From contig JASLOB010000022.1 in NCBI GenBank assembly GCA_030745695.1, positions 1-32,762 on the forward strand: 32,762 nucleotides of DNA. The letters run 5' to 3'. Source of the DNA: Candidatus Nanoarchaeia archaeon. Lineage in GTDB: Archaea > Nanobdellota > Nanobdellia > SCGC-AAA011-G17 > JACPNG01. The notes under the pieces are model-generated. The model ran no database searches. It had not been told where the DNA came from and saw only the letters and a list, made by a program, of their open reading frames with translations. The position numbers and the translations under genes are program-made. Of this stretch, positions 15,702-22,735 are shown one piece after another; the first letter of the stretch is position 1; each line of letters opens with the position of its first letter.

Positions 15702-16721
15702 TTAACTTTTTCTATACTTCTCAGTCTCAAGATTATATATCTTAATTACTGCTACTAACACTCCCAATAAAACAGGACCTAATATCAATCCTATAAAACC
15801 AAATAATTTTAACCCCCCTAACACTCCCAATAATACAACTATAGGATGTATTCTTGTTCTAGCACTTATTAATTTAGGTCTTAAAATATTGTCTATTAAA
15901 CTTATTATCACTACTCCATATACTATTAATCCAATTCCATTAAAATAATCTCCACTAAATAATTTAACTAATGCTGCTGGAAACCAAACTATAGATGCTC
16001 CAAAATAAGGGAACATTGCAGTTATTGTCATTACTAATCCCCAAATTATAGGATTTTCAATTCTAAATATAAACAACCCTATAGTCCCAATAATCCCTTG
16101 TGCTATTGCTGCTACAATAACTCCATAAATTGTAGCTTGCATAAACTCATTAAATTTGTTTATTATCTTTTCACTATGATCTTTTTTTAATAGTAGATTT
16201 TCTTTAAATTTACCAACTAAACTTTCTCCTTCTTTAAACAAATAATACATTGTAAAAAATATTATGAATAAACTAATTGCTTTTTGAGGAATCGTTAAAG
16301 CAATATCAGATAATGATGTTAAAATAAAATTTAATCCTCTATTAACTATCTCTTTAAAATATAAATTTAAATCAATATTCTCCCCTAAAACTCCTGATAA
16401 CATAGTAGACAATTCTTTTATGTCTGCTTTCTTAAAAGTATGATATAATGTAACTGATTCATTTATCAATAAATTTGTTATGAAAGACAAAAAAATTAAA
16501 GTTACGATTGTTATTATTAATATTAAAATAAAAGATCTTAATGATTTATTCCTAATAATGTTTTCAGATTTGGCATATAAAGGATAGAATATATAAGTTA
16601 ATACAAAAGCAGTTAATATTGCTGTTATGAATGGTTGAACTAATACAAAAGAAACTATAATTATTGATGATACTACAATAAAAAGAAATAATTTATTGTA
16701 GTCTAAACTCAGATTCTTCAT
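15702..16721 (-). CDS. AI-2E family transporter (PerM-like permease)
   Basis: A 339-residue membrane protein with the family layout: paired helices at the N-terminus (about 10-50), a third at 62-85, a long soluble stretch at about 88-145 (LINESVTLYHTF...), and a C-terminal bundle with MFPYFGASIVWFPAALV and LRPKLISARTRIHPIVVLLGVLGGL. Members export autoinducer-like or other solutes or exchange Na+/H+; the substrate is unknown. A TATA-like stretch at 16736-16752 overlaps the end of gmhB, so it may start its own unit with apt. Confidence 0.88.
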   Translation of the reverse strand: MKNLSLDYNKLFLFIVVSSIIIVSFVLVQPFITAILTAFVLTYIFYPLYAKSENIIRNKSLRSFILILIITIVTLIFLSFITNLLINESVTLYHTFKKADIKELSTMLSGVLGENIDLNLYFKEIVNRGLNFILTSLSDIALTIPQKAISLFIIFFTMYYLFKEGESLVGKFKENLLLKKDHSEKIINKFNEFMQATIYGVIVAAIAQGIIGTIGLFIFRIENPIIWGLVMTITAMFPYFGASIVWFPAALVKLFSGDYFNGIGLIVYGVVIISLIDNILRPKLISARTRIHPIVVLLGVLGGLKLFGFIGLILGPVLLGVLVAVIKIYNLETEKYRKS

Positions 16722-16753
16722 AATAATCTTTTAAGTATATAAAATATTTAAGC

Positions 16754-17269
16754 TTAACTATTATCAATTATAAAATTAGCAGCATCTAACAAATCTTTAG
16801 TTATATAATCAGCTAATCTTTCCTTATTTTTGATTCCCAAAAATATGGTTCTACATCCAGCATTCTTTCCAGCCTCAACATCAGACAATTTATCTCCAAT
16901 CATCCAACTTTGTTTTAGACTTATGTTATGTTCTTTAGCACCTTTTAGAATATTTCCTGGATTTGGTTTCCTACAATCACAATTTTCTCCTGATTTATGT
17001 GGACAAAAGTAGATTCCTGTAAATTCTACTCCTTCATTCTTTAATTGAGAAACTAAATATTCTGTAAATCTATAATAATCTTCTTTTGTGAATACATTTC
17101 TTCCAATTCCCGATTGATTTGTTATAATTATTAGCTTATAATCTTTATCAATAAATAATTTTAATGCTTCAATAACATTTGGTCTTAATTCAAAGTCTTC
17201 TACTCTATAAACATCTATTTTATCTACATTTATTGTATCATCTCTATCAAGAAATATTGCTTTATTCAT
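16754..17269 (-). CDS. gmhB: D-glycero-D-manno-heptose-1,7-bisphosphate phosphatase (GmhB-like, HAD family)
   Basis: A 171-residue HAD phosphatase. The catalytic FLDRDDTIN has nucleophile D8 and acid/base D10. ITNQSGIGR (50-57) and GDKLSDVEAG complete the HAD motifs. The GmhB-type structural zinc site is C89-H91-C97-C99 with a shorter loop than in E. coli. It would remove the 1-phosphate from heptose bisphosphate. Histidinol phosphatase is the nearest alternative, but the neighbours (heptose kinase and nucleotidyltransferase) make the heptose role much more likely. The start overlaps the nucleotidyltransferase gene by eight bases. Confidence 0.88.
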   Translation of the reverse strand: MNKAIFLDRDDTINVDKIDVYRVEDFELRPNVIEALKLFIDKDYKLIIITNQSGIGRNVFTKEDYYRFTEYLVSQLKNEGVEFTGIYFCPHKSGENCDCRKPNPGNILKGAKEHNISLKQSWMIGDKLSDVEAGKNAGCRTIFLGIKNKERLADYITKDLLDAANFIIDNS

Positions 17270-17753
17270 TTTTTATTTTCTCAATCAATTTTGAAGTAGA
17301 CATTCCTTCTTTTAGTTTTATGATATGTATTTTTCCACCATATTTTTTAACAATGGGAGACTCAATACAATCTTCTCCATATTCTGATCCATTAACATGA
17401 ATATTTGGCTTGATGGATTCAACAAATTTCAAACAATCTGTTTTATTAAATATTGTAACAAAATCAACACATTCAAATCCTGCTAACAACTTTGCTCTAT
17501 TTTTTTCATTGTTGTAGGGTCTTTTTTCAAAATCTTCATTATTCATTAATCTTTTCCATTCCCTAACTGAATCATCAGAATTAACTCCAACAATTAAAAT
17601 ATCTCCTTGTTTTTTAGCTTCTTCTAAAATATATAAATGTCCGATGTGTATGATATCAAAACTACCATTTATTGTAACTATAGTTTTTCCTTTAGCTTTT
17701 AATTCATCTACTAATTTAGAAATTTCTTCTCTAGACTTAATTTTACTTATCAT
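17262..17753 (-). CDS. rfaE2: Heptose-1-phosphate nucleotidyltransferase (RfaE domain II/HldC-like)
   Basis: A 163-residue cytidylyltransferase-fold enzyme. NGSFDIIHIGHLYIL contains the HxGH nucleotide site (H36-H39), followed by VGVNSDDSVREWK, RPYNNEKNRAKLLAG and, near the end, the STSKLIEKI helix that takes the place of ISSTKI. In bacteria this domain joins ATP to D-glycero-beta-D-manno-heptose 1-phosphate to make ADP-heptose. Here it is separate from the kinase, which is encoded next to it with an 11-base overlap. Use of ATP rather than CTP is inferred from family. Confidence 0.89.
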   Translation of the reverse strand: MISKIKSREEISKLVDELKAKGKTIVTINGSFDIIHIGHLYILEEAKKQGDILIVGVNSDDSVREWKRLMNNEDFEKRPYNNEKNRAKLLAGFECVDFVTIFNKTDCLKFVESIKPNIHVNGSEYGEDCIESPIVKKYGGKIHIIKLKEGMSTSKLIEKIKNE

Positions 17754-18714
17754 TTTTCATTGATTTTTCAATTTCAATAGTAGTTGCAGTTGATGTGCCA
17801 AATTTATTTACAACTATTCCTGCAGCATAATTTGCTAAGGTGATTGCCTCTTCCATATTTGCTCCAGAGGATAAAGCTAAAGTTAAGATAGATATCACTG
17901 TATCTCCTGCTCCAGAAACATCATAAACTTCTCTAGCTTTAGTTGGAAAATGTTTAACTTCATCACTAAAAAGGATCATTCCTCTTGGACCTCTTGTGAT
18001 CAATAAATCAGAATCAAATTTTTCTCTTAATTTATTTCCAACTTTATTAATATTATCTTCTTCTTTTCCAAAAACCTCTGCCATTTGACTTGCTTCTTCA
18101 TAATTTGGGGTGATTAAATTAACTCCTTTGTACAACTCTTTATTTTCAGGTTTAGGATCTACAACTAAATATTTATTTTTATCCTTGCATAATCTGATTA
18201 ATTCATCCATAACTTTTTTGTTGATTAATCCTTTTCCATAATCTGAAACTATTACAGAATCAATTTCTGGAACTATTTGTTTTATTTTTTTAATAGCTTC
18301 TTCTTCAATCTCTTCATTTATTGTATCCTTAACATCATAATCTATTCTCAATAATTGCTGATTATTTGCAACTACTCTTTCTTTTAGTATAGTTCTTCTA
18401 TTTGCATCTTTAATTAATAAATCTGTTCTAATTTTTCTAGAATTTAATTTGTTTAATAATATTTCAGCATGTGTATCTTCTCCTATGACTCCAATTATAG
18501 AAACTTTAACACCTAAACTAGCTAAATTATTAGCTGCATTAGCTGCACCTCCAGGAACATAATTTTCCCATCCTACATCTACTAGAGGAATAGGTGCTTC
18601 AGGAGAGACTCTAGAAACATCTCCAAAAACATATTTATCTAATATGATGTCTCCAACTACTAAAACTTTTTTTTCTTTAAATTTACTCATAATTTTAATT
18701 AAATTTTCTTTCAT
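17743..18714 (-). CDS. rfaE1: D-glycero-beta-D-manno-heptose-7-phosphate kinase (RfaE domain I/HldA-like)
   Basis: A 323-residue PfkB/ribokinase-fold kinase. It carries the RfaE1 signature GDVSRVSPEAPIPLVDV, then GGAANAANNLASLG, the substrate-side RTILKERVVANNQQLLRID, DYGKGL, and the ATP/catalytic motif DVSGAGDT (268-271, catalytic D271). These are specific to the heptose-7-phosphate kinase branch rather than ribokinase or fructokinase. The start overlaps the cupin gene's stop (ATGA), giving tight coupling. The GDP-heptose route uses a GHMP-type kinase, so this gene points to the ADP-heptose type of pathway. Confidence 0.9.
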   Translation of the reverse strand: MKENLIKIMSKFKEKKVLVVGDIILDKYVFGDVSRVSPEAPIPLVDVGWENYVPGGAANAANNLASLGVKVSIIGVIGEDTHAEILLNKLNSRKIRTDLLIKDANRRTILKERVVANNQQLLRIDYDVKDTINEEIEEEAIKKIKQIVPEIDSVIVSDYGKGLINKKVMDELIRLCKDKNKYLVVDPKPENKELYKGVNLITPNYEEASQMAEVFGKEEDNINKVGNKLREKFDSDLLITRGPRGMILFSDEVKHFPTKAREVYDVSGAGDTVISILTLALSSGANMEEAITLANYAAGIVVNKFGTSTATTIEIEKSMKNDK

Positions 18715-19058
18715 AATTCTAATTCATCTAAATTTATTTTTTCGCTCTCTGTTTTTCTATATGTATCTTCATCTTGATGTTGGGTTGAAAACTCAAATAT
18801 TTCAGAATTTTCTAATCCAGTAAATCTATGCCATTGTTCTGGAACTAAATGTTGTATATCTCCTTCTTGCATTATCCATTTTTTATCTTCTAATTCCATT
18901 AATACTCTTCCAGATTGGATGTAAAATGTTTCTTCTTTAATTTTATGTTTGTGCATACTCCCTCTAAATCCTTTTTTTAATATTAATTTTTTACCACAAT
19001 ACTTCTCATTATTTATAATCCAATGTTCTTCACCCCACATTTTAGGAACTATTTTCAT
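18711..19058 (-). CDS. Cupin protein, sugar (phosphate) isomerase-like; candidate first heptose enzyme
   Basis: A 115-residue single-domain cupin. Metal ligands are visible as H36, H38, E42/E43 and H77 in SMHKHKIKEETFY and VPEQWHRF. WGEEHWIINNEKYCGK resembles cupin-type phosphomannose or lyxose isomerases. It heads the operon followed by heptose kinase, nucleotidyltransferase and phosphatase, so I infer that it acts on a pathway sugar phosphate, possibly as the sedoheptulose-7-phosphate isomerase that GmhA supplies in bacteria. That substrate is not shown by sequence. It has a TATA box upstream and no Shine-Dalgarno sequence. Confidence 0.8.
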   Translation of the reverse strand: MKIVPKMWGEEHWIINNEKYCGKKLILKKGFRGSMHKHKIKEETFYIQSGRVLMELEDKKWIMQEGDIQHLVPEQWHRFTGLENSEIFEFSTQHQDEDTYRKTESEKINLDELEL

Positions 19059-19083
19059 GATATATCAAGTATAAAATATAGAA

Positions 19084-19091
19084 TTTTTAAG
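19084..19091 (-). promoter_or_regulatory. TATA box of the heptose operon
   Basis: On the minus strand CTTAAAAA is centred about 29 bases before the cupin ATG. A second AT-rich stretch, TATTTTATAC, lies closer (19070-19079). The box overlaps the last codons of the upstream pseudogene. Confidence 0.4.
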
Positions 19092-19616
19092 CTTTTCTAC
19101 AATAATTCTGAATCTTTCTAGAACATTCTTTAGAAGATAATTTTGAAGTATTGATGATTAAACTTCTTTTATAAGGATAAACTAATTCATCATCATATTT
19201 TTTTAGCCATTCCATCAACTTTTTATTAGTTGTTATTTTATCAAATTTTTTCCTAGATTTGTTATATGCTCTTTTATTCAATTTATTAAAATCACAATTA
19301 AGTTTGATAAGATAAACTTTTCCTTTATTTTCTTCTACAATCTTAATAACTTTTTTTATAAGCTCATTCTCTTGACTGTATATGCTAATGTGATTATTAG
19401 TCCATTAACATTTTCTTTAACAGCTTCTTTTATCAAATCTAATCTTATTTTTTTACAAAAAGACCAAAATAATTTTGATTTAGAATCAAGAATTGAAGAT
19501 ACTAAATCTATTACTAAATGATTATGAAACAATTTATATCTTGTTATTTTTTCTATTTTTTTAGCAATAGTTAATTTTCCTGATGCGGGAGGTCCATAAA
19601 TTAATAATAATTTCAT
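19087..19616 (-). pseudogene. Frameshifted P-loop kinase-like ATPase (AAA_33-type)
   Basis: Two reading frames join into one protein of about 176 residues. The first (19616 to about 19375) starts MKLLLIYGPPASGKLTIA with a P-loop at 8-16 and ends LIITLAYT before running out of frame. The second continues SQENELIKKVIKIVEENKGKV, then VYLIKLNCDFNKLNKRAY (the usual strand plus R-lid region of small P-loop kinases), and ends QNYCRKA at 19087. The frames differ by one missing base near 19371-19380. Either the gene is decaying or the assembly has an indel. The family phosphorylates small molecules; the substrate is unknown. Confidence 0.75.
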
Positions 19617-19695
19617 AAAATATTAATATAAACAGTATTTTTAAATTTATATAATTGATTTTTTCTTCAAAATAACACTCTATTAAACAGACACA

Positions 19696-19703
19696 TTTAA
19701 ATA
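19696..19703 (+). promoter_or_regulatory. TATA box of the retropepsin-like/RimK-like pair
   Basis: TTTAAATA is centred 27 bases before the ATG at 19726, preceded by ACACA. The spacing implies a leaderless mRNA. Confidence 0.55.
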
Positions 19704-19725
19704 CCATTTTTTTATTAGCTAAAGA

Positions 19726-20094
19726 ATGGATAAAATAGTAATTGGCGTCATAGAAAAAGTAAAAATTAAAGGTAAAACTACAATAGAAATGCTGGCTAAG
19801 ATAGATACTGGAGCCCAACATAACTCAATTAGTATGAAATTAGCATCAGAACTTAAATTAGGCCCAGTAGTAAGAACAGCTATAATTAAGAACGCGCATG
19901 GAAAAGCAGTTCGTCCAGTAGTAAAAGCAGTTATAGAAATAAAAGGGGAAAAAATAGAATCAGAGTTTAACTTATCAAATAGAGAAAATATGAAATATCC
20001 TATATTAATTGGAATGAGTGTGTTAAAAAATGGATTTTTAATAGATCCTTCTCAAGATAATTCAAAAGATGAAACTAGCAATAATAAGTCTTAA
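19726..20094 (+). CDS. Retropepsin-like protein of the RimK-associated family (COG4067-like)
   Basis: A 122-residue protein. The aspartyl-protease strand AKIDTGAQHNSIS holds D27-T28-G29, and the family's later motif is YPILIGMSVLKNGFLIDPS. Members are single-domain, retropepsin-like proteins almost always found beside RimK-type ATP-grasp ligases. Proposed roles are cleaving or regulating glutamate tails, but no activity is settled. The next gene starts 26 bases before this one ends, so the two are tightly coupled. Confidence 0.87.
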   Translation: MDKIVIGVIEKVKIKGKTTIEMLAKIDTGAQHNSISMKLASELKLGPVVRTAIIKNAHGKAVRPVVKAVIEIKGEKIESEFNLSNRENMKYPILIGMSVLKNGFLIDPSQDNSKDETSNNKS

Positions 20095-21133
20095 AGGAGA
20101 AAGTAGTTCTAAGATAGCAGATGAAGCTAAAGAATTGTTTAAAGTAGTTGATAGATTAGACATTAGAAAGATAGAAGTCCATGCTACCTCAAAAGGATTA
20201 AATGTTTTGTATGAAGGAAAATCTATAGAAAAATATGATTGTATCTATGTAAGAGGGTCTCATAAATATTTATTGTTACAAAGAACACTAACAGAAGCTC
20301 TAAATAAAGAAGCTTATATGCCAATACAACCAAGTGCTTTTACTATAGGTCATGATAAATTCTTAACATTAGCTGAATTACAAAAAAATAAAGTACCAAT
20401 TCCAACTACATATTTAGCAGCAACTGTAGGTAGTGCAAAAAAAATATTATCAAAAATAAATTTTCCAATTATTATGAAATTATCTTCAGGAACACAAGGA
20501 AAAGGAGTTATGTCTGCTGATTCTCTACAATCTGCTAATTCTATATTAGATACATTAGAAGTTTTCAAACAACCATACATAATTGAAGAATACATAGAGA
20601 CAAATGCAACAGACATTAGATTAATAGTAGCAGGAGATAAAATAATTGGGGCAATGAAAAGAAAAGCTACTTCTGAAGAGATGAGAGCTAATATACATAT
20701 GGGTGCTATTGGATCTAATTTTGTTCCTAGTCTAGAGATTGAAGAAATCTCACTTAAAGCTGCAAAAGCAATAAAATCAGATATATGTGCTGTTGATATA
20801 CTAGAAGGATTAAAACCAATGGTAATAGAAGTAAATTTATCTCCAGGGTTAGAAGGAATAACAAAAGCAACTGGAAAGAACATTCCAAAGTTAATAGCTA
20901 AATTTTTATATGAAAAAACTAAAAAATTTAAATCTTCTAAAACAACTAAAGATTATAATGATGTATTAAAAGAGATAGATAATGGAAAAGAAATTATAAC
21001 TAACTTAAACATAAAAACTGGTAAGATAAGGCTCCCTGAAATCATAACTAAAACAACAAGGTTTAAAGATGATGATGAAGTCTCAATAAGTATAGATAAA
21101 GGTAAAATTATTGTGAAAAAAATCAATGATTAA
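20069..21133 (+). CDS. RimK-like ATP-grasp ligase with C-terminal AbrB-like segment
   Basis: A 354-residue protein. The ATP-grasp core covers about 90-285, with FPIIMKLSSGTQGKG (nucleotide loop), PYIIEEYIE, and Mg-binding VIEVNLSPGLEG. RimK enzymes add glutamate to a protein or small acceptor; archaeal relatives include MptN/CofF and LysX. The acceptor is unknown, since archaea have no S6 protein. After a linker (about 286-306), residues 307-354 resemble a SpoVT-AbrB swapped hairpin: IKTGKIRLPEII, then DDEVSISIDKGKIIVKK. That tail is unusual for the family. It shares the transcript with the retropepsin-like gene. Confidence 0.87.
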   Translation: MKLAIISLKGESSSKIADEAKELFKVVDRLDIRKIEVHATSKGLNVLYEGKSIEKYDCIYVRGSHKYLLLQRTLTEALNKEAYMPIQPSAFTIGHDKFLTLAELQKNKVPIPTTYLAATVGSAKKILSKINFPIIMKLSSGTQGKGVMSADSLQSANSILDTLEVFKQPYIIEEYIETNATDIRLIVAGDKIIGAMKRKATSEEMRANIHMGAIGSNFVPSLEIEEISLKAAKAIKSDICAVDILEGLKPMVIEVNLSPGLEGITKATGKNIPKLIAKFLYEKTKKFKSSKTTKDYNDVLKEIDNGKEIITNLNIKTGKIRLPEIITKTTRFKDDDEVSISIDKGKIIVKKIND

Positions 21134-21135
21134 TC

Positions 21136-21143
21136 TTATATAT
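21136..21143 (+). promoter_or_regulatory. TATA box of the anchored Cys-rich protein
   Basis: TTATATAT is centred about 27 bases before the ATG at 21166, immediately after the RimK-like stop codon. The spacing implies a leaderless mRNA. Confidence 0.5.
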
Positions 21144-21165
21144 TTTTCTCTTATATATTCTAGAC

Positions 21166-21690
21166 ATGATAAAATACATATTGATGACGTTATTAATGAG
21201 TTCTTTAGTTAGTGCTACTACTGAAACTATTAATTTGGATATTGGTGAAAGTTTTGTAATAAGAGATAAAAACATCACTTTAGTTAATATTAATGAAGAT
21301 GATGAAAAAGTGGTAGTTTGTGTAAATAATAAAAGAGCAATAGTTGAAGATAATGAAGGTGAGAAATTAGTTAATGGAGTTTATGTTGAAGTTAAAAGCG
21401 TAGATAGAGAAGATGCTAGACTAAAAATAGAGAGAGATTGTGATGACAATGATTGTGAATGTGAAAGTGATTGTAGTAATAATTTATGTGTTACTAAGAA
21501 AGAAGGGACAACACAAGAAACTCAAAATATTGAAGAGATTAAAGATATAAAAGATAATATTAATCAAGAAGATGAAGAAATAATAGTAATAAGAAACACT
21601 CAATCTCAATCTAATAATGGATTATTAATTTTAGGAATATTCATTCTTTTAGTGATTATTATCTTTATAATTATAAAAAGAAAAAAATAA
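21166..21690 (+). CDS. Secreted protein with C-terminal membrane anchor
   Basis: A 174-residue protein of unknown function. The signal peptide is MIKYILMTLLMSSLVSA. A small beta-strand domain (INLDIGESFVIRDKNITLVNI) resembles the strands of other surface domains in this window. An acidic Cys-rich stretch follows (RDCDDNDCECESDCSNNLC), then a polar linker, and a C-terminal membrane helix (about 150-170) ends in a basic tail. It is probably displayed outside the cell and anchored by the helix. Its stop codon abuts that of the convergent zinc-finger gene. Confidence 0.77.
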   Translation: MIKYILMTLLMSSLVSATTETINLDIGESFVIRDKNITLVNINEDDEKVVVCVNNKRAIVEDNEGEKLVNGVYVEVKSVDREDARLKIERDCDDNDCECESDCSNNLCVTKKEGTTQETQNIEEIKDIKDNINQEDEEIIVIRNTQSQSNNGLLILGIFILLVIIIFIIIKRKK

Positions 21691-21978
21691 TTATTTTTTT
21701 TCTAACTTTCTTTTATATGTTTCTGCATGTTCTTCACTACAGAATCTATAGAGCTCACCCTTAAGTTCTTCTTCAATAAAATCATCTGATAAAATTTTCA
21801 AACATAAAGAACATTTAGCTAGTCTATCACCTGCATCATAACCTTGCATAAATCCTTGTTCTACTTCATCTATCTCATCATCTTCAATAGATTCTTCTCT
21901 TCCTTCTTCAGAATACACATCTCTTAGCTCTTTATCTTCGTTTTCAACTGTTTCTTCAATAAATTCTTCTTCTTCCAT
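21691..21978 (-). CDS. Acidic protein with C-terminal zinc finger (TRASH/treble-clef-like)
   Basis: A 95-residue protein. The first 50 residues are almost all Glu/Asp (MEEEEFIEETVENEDKE). Residues about 55-90 form a zinc-binding motif: CSLC, a spacer of about 20 residues, then YRFCSEEHAETY, which matches the C-x2-C...C-x3-H pattern of TRASH-type or treble-clef fingers. Such proteins may bind metal or nucleic acid; no specific role is visible. It is divergent from dph6 with only 52 bases between the start codons. Confidence 0.8.
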   Translation of the reverse strand: MEEEEFIEETVENEDKELRDVYSEEGREESIEDDEIDEVEQGFMQGYDAGDRLAKCSLCLKILSDDFIEEELKGELYRFCSEEHAETYKRKLEKK

Positions 21979-21995
21979 AAAAAATGAATTATCAA

Positions 21996-22007
21996 AATAT
22001 TTAAAAA
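21996..22007. promoter_or_regulatory. Shared bidirectional TATA element
   Basis: AAATATTTAAAA contains the palindromes AAATATTT and TTTAAA. It lies about 24 bases before the zinc-finger ATG on the minus strand and 27 bases before the dph6 ATG on the plus strand, so one element could serve both directions. Confidence 0.45.
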
Positions 22008-22030
22008 GATTTTTATTCTTAATAGATTAT

Positions 22031-22735
22031 ATGAACATTGCAATATTATTTAGTGGTGGAAAGGATTCAATTAATGCAGTCCAATTAGCAAAACAAAAAG
22101 GTTGGAATATTAAATATTTATTATCTGTTAAGCCAAGTAGAACAGATTGTTACTTATTTCATTTCGCTACAGTAGAACACACAAAAGAAATTGCTAAAAT
22201 TTTAGGTTATAGCCATATCTTAGTTGATTGTGATGTAGCTGATCCTCAAAAAGAAGCAGATATTGTTAAAGAAGTTGTAACTAAAAATCCGGTTGATGCT
22301 GTTGTTTTAGGAGGTATTGGATTACAAGAAACTCAACTAAAAGTTATTAGAGATACTTTATTTCCATTAGGTATTGAAGTATTTGCTTCCCATAAAGATG
22401 AAAATCACGAATCTTTAATGAGAAAACTAATAAAAGATAACTATGAGATCATAATAACTCAAGTAGCTTCAGATGGAATGAGTAAATGGTTAGGTAAAAA
22501 ATTAACAAAAGATAACTTTGAAGAACTAAAAAAAGATTCAATTAAGTATGGATTTCATGTTGGATTTGAGGGTGGATATGCTGACACATTTGTTGTTAAT
22601 GGTCCTATATTCAAAAAAAGATTTGAAGTTTTAGACACTGAAAAAGTTATGGATACTGAAGAAAGTGGTTATGTAATCATTAAAGATTATATAATTAAAG
22701 ATAAAAAAAGTAGAATAACTCAAATTTCTAAATAA
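22031..22735 (+). CDS. dph6: Diphthine--ammonia ligase
   Basis: A 234-residue N-type ATP pyrophosphatase. The PP-loop SGGKDS is at 8-13. Family motifs include VVLGGIGLQETQ and the late GFEGGYADTFVVNGPIF, close to the GEGGEYHT region of Dph6. It catalyses the last step of diphthamide formation on translation factor aEF2, using ATP and ammonium. The archaeal MJ0570-like form lacks the extra YjgF-type domains of eukaryotes, as here. The start is set by a TATA element 27 bases upstream (leaderless). The stop abuts that of the convergent E2 gene. Confidence 0.92.
   Translation: MNIAILFSGGKDSINAVQLAKQKGWNIKYLLSVKPSRTDCYLFHFATVEHTKEIAKILGYSHILVDCDVADPQKEADIVKEVVTKNPVDAVVLGGIGLQETQLKVIRDTLFPLGIEVFASHKDENHESLMRKLIKDNYEIIITQVASDGMSKWLGKKLTKDNFEELKKDSIKYGFHVGFEGGYADTFVVNGPIFKKRFEVLDTEKVMDTEESGYVIIKDYIIKDKKSRITQISK

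Noticed and set aside
15179-15730. Longer apt start ten codons upstream
   Set aside because: It would overlap the permease gene by 29 bases and add an unusual N-terminus; the ATG at 15700 gives the normal family start.
19561-19821. 86-residue open frame on the minus strand
   Set aside because: It covers the promoter region and the start of the retropepsin-like gene in the wrong frame and has no domain features.
20350-20883. 177-residue open frame on the minus strand
   Set aside because: It lies wholly inside the RimK-like gene, which has clear ATP-grasp motifs; the antisense protein has no recognisable features.
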